Assembly: GCA_947630605.1 (NCBI GenBank)
Contig: CANRIO010000004.1
Span: forward strand, 1-46,186
Source of the DNA: an uncultured Clostridia bacterium
GTDB taxonomy: Bacteria; Bacillota; Clostridia; Christensenellales; Borkfalkiaceae
Reading direction: 5' to 3'
Length of the DNA stretch: 46,186 nucleotides
The translations under genes were made by a program, and so were the position numbers. Positions 23,362 to 30,368 of the stretch are shown here, piece by piece (position 1 is the stretch's first letter; each line of letters begins with the position of its first letter). The notes under the pieces were generated by a model. That model was not told the DNA's origin and did no database searches. It saw nothing but the letters and a program-made list of their open reading frames with translations.

Positions 23362-25671
23362 TCAGGCGAATTTTATCCCGTGCGCCGCGTCGTAGACGCC
23401 CGCCGTATTCAGGTCTATATCGAAGGAGACGGTCTCCCCCTCCCCCTCATAGGGAAGGACGATCTTCGCGCCGAGGCATTCCGCACGCGCATATTTCTTT
23501 TCCCCGAAATCGTAGCGTTCGAGAATGTTTGCCTTGAAGGTGTCCCCGGGGAGAAGGGCGTCCTCGCCGAAGTGGAGCTCGAGGTCCACGCCGAACAGCT
23601 TCCGATCGCTCGCGCCGAGAAGACGTTTCAGAACATTGAAGGGGCAGCGCATGGAGACATCGCCGCATTCGACGAAGATGTCCATGTCCCGTCTCTCCTC
23701 GGGGGGAAGCGCCTTTCTTTCCTCCTTGGAGAGCTTGCGCTTTCTGAGCTTGACGGCAAGAGCATTTTGCGTCTCGAGGGCGGGCCGCACCACTTCGCCG
23801 TCGCGGGAGATGGAGAGGGTGTGCCAATCCAATTTGATCCCCCCTTCGATGCCGCCCTCTCCCAAGGCGTACAGCCTCTGTGAGCCGACTTCGATGCGGG
23901 TGAGCGTTCCCTCTTTGAGCTGTTCGCTCTCCAAAACTCTTGCGGGATAGGCGTCCCCGCTCTGCACTGCGGTGGCGGGGAAGAGGGCGTCGAATGCGCC
24001 CTCGAGCCCTTGAAGTGCGGGCGGAAGGTCTGCCCCCACGCCGCCGAGGAAGAGTTTGCCCCCTTCGATGGTCACGGGGAGGTCGTTGTAGCGCACAAGG
24101 CGGTCCATGACGCTCACTTCCGTCTCCGCGTCAAAGTAGTGCGCATTCGCAAAATCGATGTTTACCCTGATGATGTCGCCGCTGCGGTGCGGACATACCC
24201 CCGCCGTCTTGAGGATGAATGGATAGGTCCCGCTCTCGTAATTGGCCTTGTTCTGTGTGTCGAAGTCGCAATAGAGGAGGGTCTCGCTCCCGAGCATCTC
24301 GACGCCGAGGACGACGCATTCGATCCCCCCTTCCGTGAGGAACACATCCTCCGGCCGAACGCCGAAGGTCACCTTTTTCCCCAAATATTTGCGCTCGAAT
24401 TTCTTGAGATATTCCGCGGAGAAGTTCAGCCTCTTCCCGCCCGCAAAGGTGACGCTCGCCTCTTTGCCGTCAAGCTCCACGACGGCGTCGAAGAAGTTCA
24501 TGGACGGGGTGCCGATAAAGCCTGCGACGAAGAGATTCTTCGGATAGGTGTAGAGGTCGATGGGCGTGTCGATCTGCTGGACGGTGCCCTTCTTCATGAC
24601 GACGATCCGGTCCCCCATCGTCATCGCCTCCACCTGGTCGTGCGTGACGTAGATGAAGGTCGTCTGCAGGCGGTTGTGCAATTTGGTGATCTCACTGCGC
24701 ATCTGGGTGCGGAGTTTCGCGTCGAGGTTGGAGAGCGGTTCGTCGAGGAGGAAGACCTTGGGGTCCCGCACCATGGCGCGGCCGAGGGCGACCCTCTGCC
24801 GCTGGCCGCCGCTCATGTCCCCCGGCTTGACGCCGAGGTATTCCTTGAGGCCGAGGATGTCCGCGATCTCGACGACGCGCATATACATCTCCTCCCGCTT
24901 GACGCGCGCGGCGTAAATGGGACGGAAGAGATTGTGGAGGAGGGAGATGGGACGCTGCAGATGCTTCTCCTCCCGAAGGCCGACGATGTATTCATGCCGA
25001 AGGGTGAGAAGGTGCAGGGGCTTCAATATAAAATTCTTAAAGGAACGCGGGAAGACTTCCTTGAGGTCCTTGGAGATCTCCGCCTTGTCCTCCTTTGTGA
25101 GCACGATCTTTTTATTCACACGGTAAAGTTTCCGCGTCTCGGCGTTCTTTGCCTTCGCCTCGCTGTATTGGGAATAGAGTTCCTCCCCGCGAAGGGCGAT
25201 CGCATCCAGCTCCGCCTGTGAGAGGGCGTCGGCCTTTTTGTGCATCTTGAGGAGGTACTCTTTTTTCGCGATCTTCCGGAAGCTCTTTGCGGAGCGGATG
25301 GGCGGAAATCTTCCATCGATCCGACTCTTTAGGGCCGCCTTCTGCTCCTTGGTGAGCTTCGCCATCTTGAGTGGGAAAGCCATGTTGTCGGCGACTGTCA
25401 TGTGCGGATAGAGGGCATAGTTCTGGAAGACCATTGCCGTATCGCGGTCCTTGCAATCCACATCGTTGACGACGGCCTCGTCGATCTTGAGTTCCCCCGC
25501 CGTGATCTCCTCGAGCCCCGCGATCATGCGCAGGACGGTGGATTTTCCGCAGCCGGAAGGGCCGACAAAGACGACAAATTCCTTGTCCTCGATGTCCATC
25601 GAAAAATCGTTGACCGCTTTCGTGCCGTTGGGATAGACTTTGTAGATGTTTTTCAGATGAAGACTTGCCAT
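23362..25671 (-). CDS. Oversized MalK-type sugar ABC transporter ATPase
   Basis: A 769-residue ATPase; MalK/MsmK proteins usually have about 370. Walker A GPSGCGKST (37-45), Q-loop MVFQNYALYPHM (about 80), signature MSGGQRQRVALGRA (about 286), Walker B VFLLDEPLSNLD, and H-loop VTHDQ are intact. Between Q-loop and signature lies a Lys/Arg-rich insert of about 150 residues (about 106-261), and after the TOBE-like regulatory region (FGVRPEDVFL) there is an extra tail of about 230 residues. It should energise the 9474/8603 permeases although it is in the other operon. Start: the first codon of the ORF at 25683 is TTG; ATG 25671 has GGGGA at good distance and gives the canonical MASLHLKNIYKVYPNG. 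Confidence 0.9.
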   Translation of the reverse strand: MASLHLKNIYKVYPNGTKAVNDFSMDIEDKEFVVFVGPSGCGKSTVLRMIAGLEEITAGELKIDEAVVNDVDCKDRDTAMVFQNYALYPHMTVADNMAFPLKMAKLTKEQKAALKSRIDGRFPPIRSAKSFRKIAKKEYLLKMHKKADALSQAELDAIALRGEELYSQYSEAKAKNAETRKLYRVNKKIVLTKEDKAEISKDLKEVFPRSFKNFILKPLHLLTLRHEYIVGLREEKHLQRPISLLHNLFRPIYAARVKREEMYMRVVEIADILGLKEYLGVKPGDMSGGQRQRVALGRAMVRDPKVFLLDEPLSNLDAKLRTQMRSEITKLHNRLQTTFIYVTHDQVEAMTMGDRIVVMKKGTVQQIDTPIDLYTYPKNLFVAGFIGTPSMNFFDAVVELDGKEASVTFAGGKRLNFSAEYLKKFERKYLGKKVTFGVRPEDVFLTEGGIECVVLGVEMLGSETLLYCDFDTQNKANYESGTYPFILKTAGVCPHRSGDIIRVNIDFANAHYFDAETEVSVMDRLVRYNDLPVTIEGGKLFLGGVGADLPPALQGLEGAFDALFPATAVQSGDAYPARVLESEQLKEGTLTRIEVGSQRLYALGEGGIEGGIKLDWHTLSISRDGEVVRPALETQNALAVKLRKRKLSKEERKALPPEERRDMDIFVECGDVSMRCPFNVLKRLLGASDRKLFGVDLELHFGEDALLPGDTFKANILERYDFGEKKYARAECLGAKIVLPYEGEGETVSFDIDLNTAGVYDAAHGIKFA

Positions 25672-25696
25672 AGATTTCCCCAATTTTGATAGTTAC

Positions 25697-25736
25697 ATTT
25701 TAACAATTTATGAAAAAATTTTCCATGGGGTAAAAC
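25697..25736 (-). promoter_or_regulatory. Promoter and putative activator box of the ATPase operon
   Basis: Minus-strand -10 TAAAAT at 25697-25702, no good -35 (TGGAAA), and GTTTTACCCCAT at 25725-25736. Box and -10 are exactly as far apart as in the SBP promoter (28 bp between matching positions). Confidence 0.5.
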
Positions 25737-25829
25737 TGTCAAACAGTCGAATAATCTGCAGACTTGCCCCGCGCATATTGTCTGCAATTTCCGTTGTTCT
25801 ATGTCGCGACGAAGCCTTTCTTTCGGGGA

Positions 25830-26420
25830 AAAAGGGGTGAACCGCGTCATTCTGAGCCGATGGGGTTTTTACGACTGTCCGCAAAGGCAACTCTCCGAAG
25901 AATCCCCATATACGAAGTCCGAAAAAAAGCTCCTCCCTTGGGGGGAGCTGTCACGCCCTGCGTGACTGAGGTGGGGCGTGTTCTGAATTCGTACCCACCC
26001 CTCAGCCCCTCCTCGGGAGGGGGCATTGGACTTCGTAGTTCGGGATGCTTCGAGGATGGGCTCTTCGGATATGGTATAGGCAATTCGGCTACTTCGGGGC
26101 TTTGCCCCTCGTGCCGCCCTTCGTTGGCGATCAGAACGTGCGGGCGGGGCAGCATGACGCGGTTTACCCCTGGACTTCGTATGGGGGGATGCTTCGAGAA
26201 TGAGCTCACGGTTTCATCCCTCTTGGTCGGCTCAGCATGACGCGGATGGCGACAGCGCATAGAGAGGTTCGGCTTCGGACATGGTATGGCTGTTTTGTGT
26301 CTTGAAGGGCAATTGGAAGCACAACCCTCATCCGTCACGCGAGCGTGACACCTTCCCCCATGGATGGGGGAAGGCATGAGAGCCCATTGCGGACATGGTA
26401 TGGACGTTTATGCTGGCAGG
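25830..26420. repeat. Intergenic block of dispersed GC-rich repeats
   Basis: No gene is supported in this gap. It holds copies of the phrases CTACTTCGGGGC...CCCTCGTGCCG, GCGATCAGAACGTGCGGGCG, CTCTTGGTCGGCTCAGCATGACGCGG and CGCGAGCGTGACACCTTCCCCC with hairpin CTTCCCCC-atggat-GGGGGAAG (about 26350-26375). Two copies of CGGACATGGTATGG occur at 26276 and 26390. Related blocks are at 3459, 32980 and 45590. Confidence 0.75.
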
Positions 26421-26429
26421 CCCTCTTTT

Positions 26430-27566
26430 TTAATTGCAGCTCTTTGTGCGATTATGTTCTTTGCAGAGCATCTGTAAATTCTCGACGGTAGTCTTGCCGC
26501 CCTCGCGCCAAGGGGTGATGTGGTCCCCTTCCATTTCACTAAGTTCATAATGCGTCTTTGCGCGATGCTCCCTTTCGCAGTAAGGGCAGATGCCGCCCTG
26601 CCGCTCGTAGGCTTGCCGCTTCTGGCTCTCGGTGAAGGCGCGGATGTTCAGGAATTTCTCCTTGCCCGTCAAAACATAGGGGTAGATGCCCTTCTTGTTC
26701 GTCACGTCGTCGTCCGCCATGAGCGCGGATATCCTTTGCTCCAACGCCGCCGTGTCGAAGGTCTTTTCATGGAACTCATCGTAGAGTGCGCCCCAGCCTA
26801 TCCCCTTCATCTCCCTGCGGTACTTTGGGAAAGTGAGCTGCACCCATTCGATGACGTTCCGGAAATACGTCCAAAGTTCGTTCGCATTGGGAGCATGTTG
26901 ATGCGTCCCCATGTAGGCGCGGATATGCGCGTCCGGCTCCCTTCTCCCCTCCCCGAGGTGAAGGCTCTTTCCCATCCAATCGAGTGCGGTCTCCAAGATC
27001 TCCTGCCGAATGGGAGAGCCGCCTACATAGTCCTTTGCGAGAAGGTAGGCAGCGCAGTTCGACTTGCTGAAGATGCTCTTCGCGTGCGTGAGCCACGGCC
27101 CCGTATAGGTCGCGTTGCGCAGTTCCTGCTCGGTGAGTTTTTCCCCCGCGATATTGATGATGCGGAACCATGCGAGCTTCTCGTCCTCGTCCCCTTCGCA
27201 AAAGTAGACGAGGACTTTATAGTTTAGGATCCGCCGCTGTTCGGGCTCGGTCAGATTGTGGAAGGCACGATCGGCGATCGAAAACTCCCCCTTCACATAT
27301 TGGCAGAAGCTGATCGTGCGCTGTTGGCCGTCCAGGACTTCGAAACTGCCGTCCTCGTTTTTCACCCAATACATGACATTGAGCGGGAACCTCTTCACGA
27401 TGGTGTCGATGACGGCGTCACGCTTTTCGTTGTCATAGACGAATTCACGCTGATATTTTGGGCGGATATTGAGCTTGCCGTCGTAGCCGACGACCCCCTC
27501 CTCGGCGTTGTCGATGTAATTTTTTGCGATCTCGCCGACCGAAATTTCATGCAGTTCGATCTTCAT
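26430..27566 (-). CDS. DUF262-HNH nuclease (GmrSD-like restriction enzyme)
   Basis: A 378-residue protein with an N-terminal DUF262 (GmrS-like) domain, whose hallmark DGQQR lies at 79-83 and would bind and hydrolyse a nucleotide. The C-terminal HNH domain has a zinc pair CPYC (327/330), catalytic GDH (His349), Asn363, and a second pair C368-H371. It looks like a DNA-cleaving effector gated by NTP hydrolysis. It starts directly at the methyltransferase stop (TAAATG) with AAGGAG upstream, so the two are translated together. The pairing with a methyltransferase suggests a restriction-modification role rather than the classic modification-dependent action of GmrSD. Cleavage specificity unknown. 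Confidence 0.88.
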   Translation of the reverse strand: MKIELHEISVGEIAKNYIDNAEEGVVGYDGKLNIRPKYQREFVYDNEKRDAVIDTIVKRFPLNVMYWVKNEDGSFEVLDGQQRTISFCQYVKGEFSIADRAFHNLTEPEQRRILNYKVLVYFCEGDEDEKLAWFRIINIAGEKLTEQELRNATYTGPWLTHAKSIFSKSNCAAYLLAKDYVGGSPIRQEILETALDWMGKSLHLGEGRREPDAHIRAYMGTHQHAPNANELWTYFRNVIEWVQLTFPKYRREMKGIGWGALYDEFHEKTFDTAALEQRISALMADDDVTNKKGIYPYVLTGKEKFLNIRAFTESQKRQAYERQGGICPYCEREHRAKTHYELSEMEGDHITPWREGGKTTVENLQMLCKEHNRTKSCN

Positions 27567-28622
27567 TTATTTTCTCCTTATAAGAATGCGGTTGTAGGGG
27601 CATTGTGATTTTCCGTTTACCGTGTATGCCAAATCTGTTCTTCCACGGTAATTCTTTTTTACGCCGATCATTTTTGCGGTGTCCCCCGTACCCATGCCGA
27701 TGATCTCAAATTGTTCGGGGTTATATTTATCGAGGAAGGTAATGGGTACGCCCATCACGCCATCGTAGTCGTAAGGGATATCAGTAGTTGATGAAACATT
27801 TATAGCTTCAAAATTATCATATTTTGGATATTCCATGGGATTATATCTTTTATAAAGAGTTAGAGATTCATGACGTTTCTGCGTATCTAAATTTGTATAC
27901 CATGTTACGCCTGACACACGGATCATGCCCTCCTTGTGCTGGCTGGATTTCGCATAATCAGTGTATTGGGTATTGATAAAAAACCCTACATTTCCTTTGA
28001 AGCCAAACCCAAGCCATATTTTGTTCTCTTTAATGAGGGGAAATATTTCTTTGTATGCTATAGCATTCTGATTCCCTATGATGAGAAATTTTTTCTCATA
28101 CTCCATGAGTTGCGCCACATACTCGCGGAAGAGGGAAAAGGGCGGGTTGGTCACGACGATGTCCGCCTCCCTCAAGAGCTCCACGCACTCCTCGGAGCGG
28201 AAGTCGCCGTTCCCCTTCAGAAGGGAGAGGGAATTTTTCTTGTTTTTCAGAAGCCATGCGATGTCGCAGAGGTCCACCGCACCGTCGCCGTTGTAATCTT
28301 CGACCTCGGTGATCTCTATCTTGTATGCACGGCGGTTCTTGTTCGGAACGGCCCTTTCGTCGTCGAAAAAGGACATCTGCGTATAGGCGATGGGCGAGGA
28401 GTCGTAGCAGGTCGCGATGAGCTTTTTGAGCCCCAAATGGTTGAAGTTCATCGCAAAATATTTGAAAAAGTTGCTCTCGAACGGGTCGTCGCAGTTGCAA
28501 AGGATGATTTTCCCGTAGAGCTGCTCCTTGTAATGTTTGAGCTCTGCCTCGATATCGGCGAGCTGCGTGTAAAATTCGTCCGCCTTGTTTTTCTTTGCGT
28601 TTCTCAATGTCTCGGCCGGCAT
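27567..28622 (-). CDS. EcoRI-family adenine-specific DNA methyltransferase
   Basis: A 351-residue N6-adenine methyltransferase of the EcoRI type. The N-terminus KADEFYTQLADIEAELKHY and the segment ILCNCDDPFESNFFKYF are characteristic of the family, and the catalytic motif is TNPPFS (158-163). A loop DYNGDGAVDLCD (109-120) has the ligand spacing of an EF-hand. The coding sequence changes from GC-rich (N-terminal half) to clearly AT-rich (from about residue 180 to the C-terminus), suggesting that the target-recognition half was exchanged. The start 28622 follows GAGGGGAAAA. It would protect host DNA from the co-transcribed nuclease. Confidence 0.9.
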   Translation of the reverse strand: MPAETLRNAKKNKADEFYTQLADIEAELKHYKEQLYGKIILCNCDDPFESNFFKYFAMNFNHLGLKKLIATCYDSSPIAYTQMSFFDDERAVPNKNRRAYKIEITEVEDYNGDGAVDLCDIAWLLKNKKNSLSLLKGNGDFRSEECVELLREADIVVTNPPFSLFREYVAQLMEYEKKFLIIGNQNAIAYKEIFPLIKENKIWLGFGFKGNVGFFINTQYTDYAKSSQHKEGMIRVSGVTWYTNLDTQKRHESLTLYKRYNPMEYPKYDNFEAINVSSTTDIPYDYDGVMGVPITFLDKYNPEQFEIIGMGTGDTAKMIGVKKNYRGRTDLAYTVNGKSQCPYNRILIRRK

Positions 28623-28677
28623 TTTTCCCCTCGCATGATTGAATTACGGCGTCAAAAATACTTGGCGCATCGCTATA

Positions 28678-28706
28678 ATTATATGTGCAATGCACATATT
28701 TGTCAA
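28678..28706 (-). promoter_or_regulatory. Consensus promoter of the methyltransferase-nuclease operon
   Basis: Minus-strand TTGACA (28701-28706), exactly 17 bp, TATAAT (28678-28683): full consensus. The spacer is occupied by a palindromic operator, so strong expression must be controlled. Confidence 0.85.
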
Positions 28707-28720
28707 TGTGCAATACACAT
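28681..28720. promoter_or_regulatory. Two palindromic operators for the XRE controller
   Basis: Operator 1, ATATGTGCAATGCACATAT (28681-28699), is a perfect palindrome around one central base and fills the promoter spacer. Operator 2, ATGTGCAATACACAT (28706-28720), has one mismatch pair and lies next to the -35 and in front of the XRE gene. Centres are 23 bp apart, about two helical turns. This resembles tandem C-boxes of restriction-modification systems. Confidence 0.75.
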
Positions 28721-28738
28721 TTTTCCTAAAATATTCTT

Positions 28739-28951
28739 ATGGATTTTGGAAAAAATTTCAGAAAAATTCGCAAGGAATGCGGCTATACGCAAAAGGATGT
28801 TGCCGAGAAACTCGAGATCTGCCAATCGAATATCAGCGATTGGGAGAATGACCGTTCACGGCCAGAGTATGAGAATCTCATCAAACTTTCCCTTCTCTAC
28901 AAGGTCTCTCTCTATGAACTTTTGGGGATCGACCCTCCCCCTTTTTATTGA
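28739..28951 (+). CDS. XRE-family regulator (controller-type)
   Basis: A 70-residue helix-turn-helix protein: FRKIRKECGYTQKDVAEKLEICQSNISDWE is a complete Cro/C1-type HTH. It is the size of controller proteins of restriction-modification systems and is divergent from the methyltransferase-nuclease operon, with two palindromic operators between. No ribosome-binding site is present. A TAAAAT at 28727-28732 lies 6 nt upstream of the ATG, so the transcript may be leaderless. It probably represses the divergent operon and its own gene. Confidence 0.85.
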   Translation: MDFGKNFRKIRKECGYTQKDVAEKLEICQSNISDWENDRSRPEYENLIKLSLLYKVSLYELLGIDPPPFY

Positions 28952-29020
28952 GACGTCCGCAAGTGCGGAAAAGGCATTTTCGCCTAAACAGATAAAAAAG
29001 ATTTCTCAAAAAATTACAGC

Positions 29021-29061
29021 AAAAACCCCACCCCGCAGGTAAAAGTATGCGGGGTGGGGTT
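29021..29061 (-). terminator. Terminator of the Cys-rich gene
   Basis: AACCCCACCCCGC pairs with GCGGGGTGGGGTT around a 12-base loop. On the minus strand the stem runs into TTTTT, so it ends leftward transcripts from 29133; it may also stop rightward XRE transcripts. Confidence 0.75.
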
Positions 29062-29132
29062 ATGTATTATCGCCGTTTGATTTTTCTGTTTCCGCTGAAA
29101 AGGGCCTTTCTCTGCTTTGGCCCGTAGCGGAG

Positions 29133-29327
29133 TTATTTCAGGAACCCTTTATCTCTTGCAAGATTTTCGATGCTCCTGTCGTAGGTCGCCTCCGCCTCCT
29201 TTGAAAAGAAGCATCCCGGGACGCCCTCGTTGTGGTCACGGTGGTGCGCCACGCATGCACAGCATTTCCCGTGGCGCGGACAGTCATAGGTGCACGGACA
29301 GGGTCTTGCATTATCGCAGACGTTCAT
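29133..29327 (-). CDS. Small cysteine-rich protein (DUF6485-like)
   Basis: A 64-residue protein with a cysteine cluster, CDNARPCPCTYDCPRHGKCCACV, then HHRDHNEGVPGCFF. It resembles the DUF6485 family of small clostridial proteins of unknown function; metal binding is likely from the Cys/His spacing. The start is ATG 29327 with GGAGG eight bases upstream; the ORF-track start at 29342 is a TTG that overlaps this site. It has its own promoter (29401-29429) and terminator. Confidence 0.75.
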   Translation of the reverse strand: MNVCDNARPCPCTYDCPRHGKCCACVAHHRDHNEGVPGCFFSKEAEATYDRSIENLARDKGFLK

Positions 29328-29400
29328 AAATTTTTCCTCCAAAGTTTCGACGGCAAGAACGAAGCCTTATCTTTTGAGGCCGCTTGCCGAAGTTTCTTCT

Positions 29401-29429
29401 ATCTTATCACAAAATGAGCGATCTATCAA
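29401..29429 (-). promoter_or_regulatory. Promoter of the Cys-rich gene
   Basis: Minus-strand TTGATA (29424-29429), 17-bp spacer, TAAGAT (29401-29406). The rest of 29343-29524 shows no gene. Confidence 0.55.
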
Positions 29430-29524
29430 TTGTTTTGAAAATTTTCTTCTCTGTGAAGGGGCAACCTCGGACATGGTGTGCCCGTCATGTGTCATAAATC
29501 GCTCCGAGAGCGTGATGAGATCCT

Positions 29525-29803
29525 TCAGAACAGGTCCGAATGCGTTCCGGTTCGGGTGAGATATAAAATCAGCTCATCCTCCCAAGTTTCGTAGATCAAC
29601 AGCCAATCGGGTTTGATATGGCATTCGCGGCATCCCCCGAAATTCCCCGTAAGTTCGTGGTCCCGATATTTTTCGGGAAGAGGCTGTCCGCTCGCGAGAA
29701 TATCGACGACCTCCTCAAGAAGCGCGGTATTATATCCTCGGCGGAGAATGAGTTTATAGTCTCTGCGGAAAGAGTTCGTGAGAATGACGTTATACTTCGC
29801 CAT
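29525..29803 (-). CDS. yafQ: YafQ-family toxin
   Basis: A 92-residue RelE-superfamily mRNA interferase of the YafQ type. Visible features are FRRDYKLILRRG, the catalytic-site segment RDHELTGN and GCRECHIKPDWLLIY, and the C-terminal GTHSDLF, whose histidine matches the YafQ catalytic His. It would cleave mRNA on the ribosome when its antitoxin is degraded. It overlaps the antitoxin gene by 14 bp, the usual arrangement. Confidence 0.93.
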   Translation of the reverse strand: MAKYNVILTNSFRRDYKLILRRGYNTALLEEVVDILASGQPLPEKYRDHELTGNFGGCRECHIKPDWLLIYETWEDELILYLTRTGTHSDLF

Positions 29804-30068
29804 CGCCGTTCAACTCCTCAAACATTTTATGGACGTCGGTATACACCCTTGCGGATTGCTCCCCCGCCCGAATGCGGCGAACCTCCTCCATTGCCGCCAA
29901 CGTCTCCGCATTGGGACGTCTCTTCACTTCAAAGGGCAGACCCTCCCTTGCGATCGCCTGATATAAAAACAAATTGATCGCCGTACTCATGTCGAGGCCA
30001 AGCTCCGCAAAGAGCGCACTTGCTTCGTTTTTGATGTTTTCTTCAACGCGCACATTGATCGTGGTCAT
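29790..30068 (-). CDS. dinJ: DinJ/RelB-family antitoxin
   Basis: A 92-residue antitoxin with an N-terminal ribbon-helix-helix (TTINVRVEENIKNEASALFAELGLDMSTAINLFLYQAI) that binds DNA, and a C-terminal tail that wraps the YafQ toxin. The start is ATG 30068 with AAGGAGG upstream; the ATG at 30086 would place the ribosome-binding site inside the gene. The promoter contains a perfect 16-bp palindrome, the likely autorepression site. Confidence 0.92.
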   Translation of the reverse strand: MTTINVRVEENIKNEASALFAELGLDMSTAINLFLYQAIAREGLPFEVKRRPNAETLAAMEEVRRIRAGEQSARVYTDVHKMFEELNGDGEV

Positions 30069-30094
30069 ATGATACCTCCTTGACATATTATGCT

Positions 30095-30135
30095 CAATGT
30101 ATATACATTGTACTCATATTGTGCGCAAAAGTCAA
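30095..30135 (-). promoter_or_regulatory. Toxin-antitoxin promoter with palindromic operator
   Basis: Minus-strand TTGACT (30130-30135), 17 bp, TACAAT (30107-30112). The perfect palindrome CAATGTATATACATTG (30095-30110) covers the -10 and start region, as expected for DinJ/YafQ autorepression. Confidence 0.8.
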
Positions 30136-30175
30136 GTGTTCTTTAAGAATAATTTATGGGAAAAATGTTCTAAGC

Positions 30176-30204
30176 AAAAAGGGCAGTCCTGAGACTGCCC
30201 TTTT
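30176..30204 (-). terminator. Terminator after tRNA-Pro(CGG)
   Basis: AAAAGGGCAGTC-tcag-GACTGCCC followed by T residues on the minus strand, directly after the tRNA CCA end. Confidence 0.85.
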
Positions 30205-30207
30205 GCT

Positions 30208-30284
30208 TGGTCGAGGAGACGGGATTTGAACCCACGACCTCTTGGTCCCGAACCAAGCGCGCTACCAAACTGCGCTACTCCTCG
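30208..30284 (-). tRNA. tRNA-Pro(CGG)
   Basis: Acceptor CGAGGAG/CTCCTCG with C1-G72, discriminator A and encoded CCA; anticodon stem CTTGG/CCAAG and loop TTCGGGA give anticodon CGG. This is a canonical bacterial tRNA-Pro. Confidence 0.95.
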
Positions 30285-30295
30285 ACGCGACCTTT

Positions 30296-30324
30296 ATTAT
30301 AGCAGATACTCCCCCCTTTTGCAA
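30296..30324 (-). promoter_or_regulatory. Promoter of tRNA-Pro(CGG)
   Basis: Minus-strand TTGCAA (30319-30324), 17-bp spacer, TATAAT (30296-30301). Confidence 0.75.
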
Positions 30325-30368
30325 GCGTTTTCCGCCTCATTTCAAAAAAACTAAAGGCCCGGAGCATC

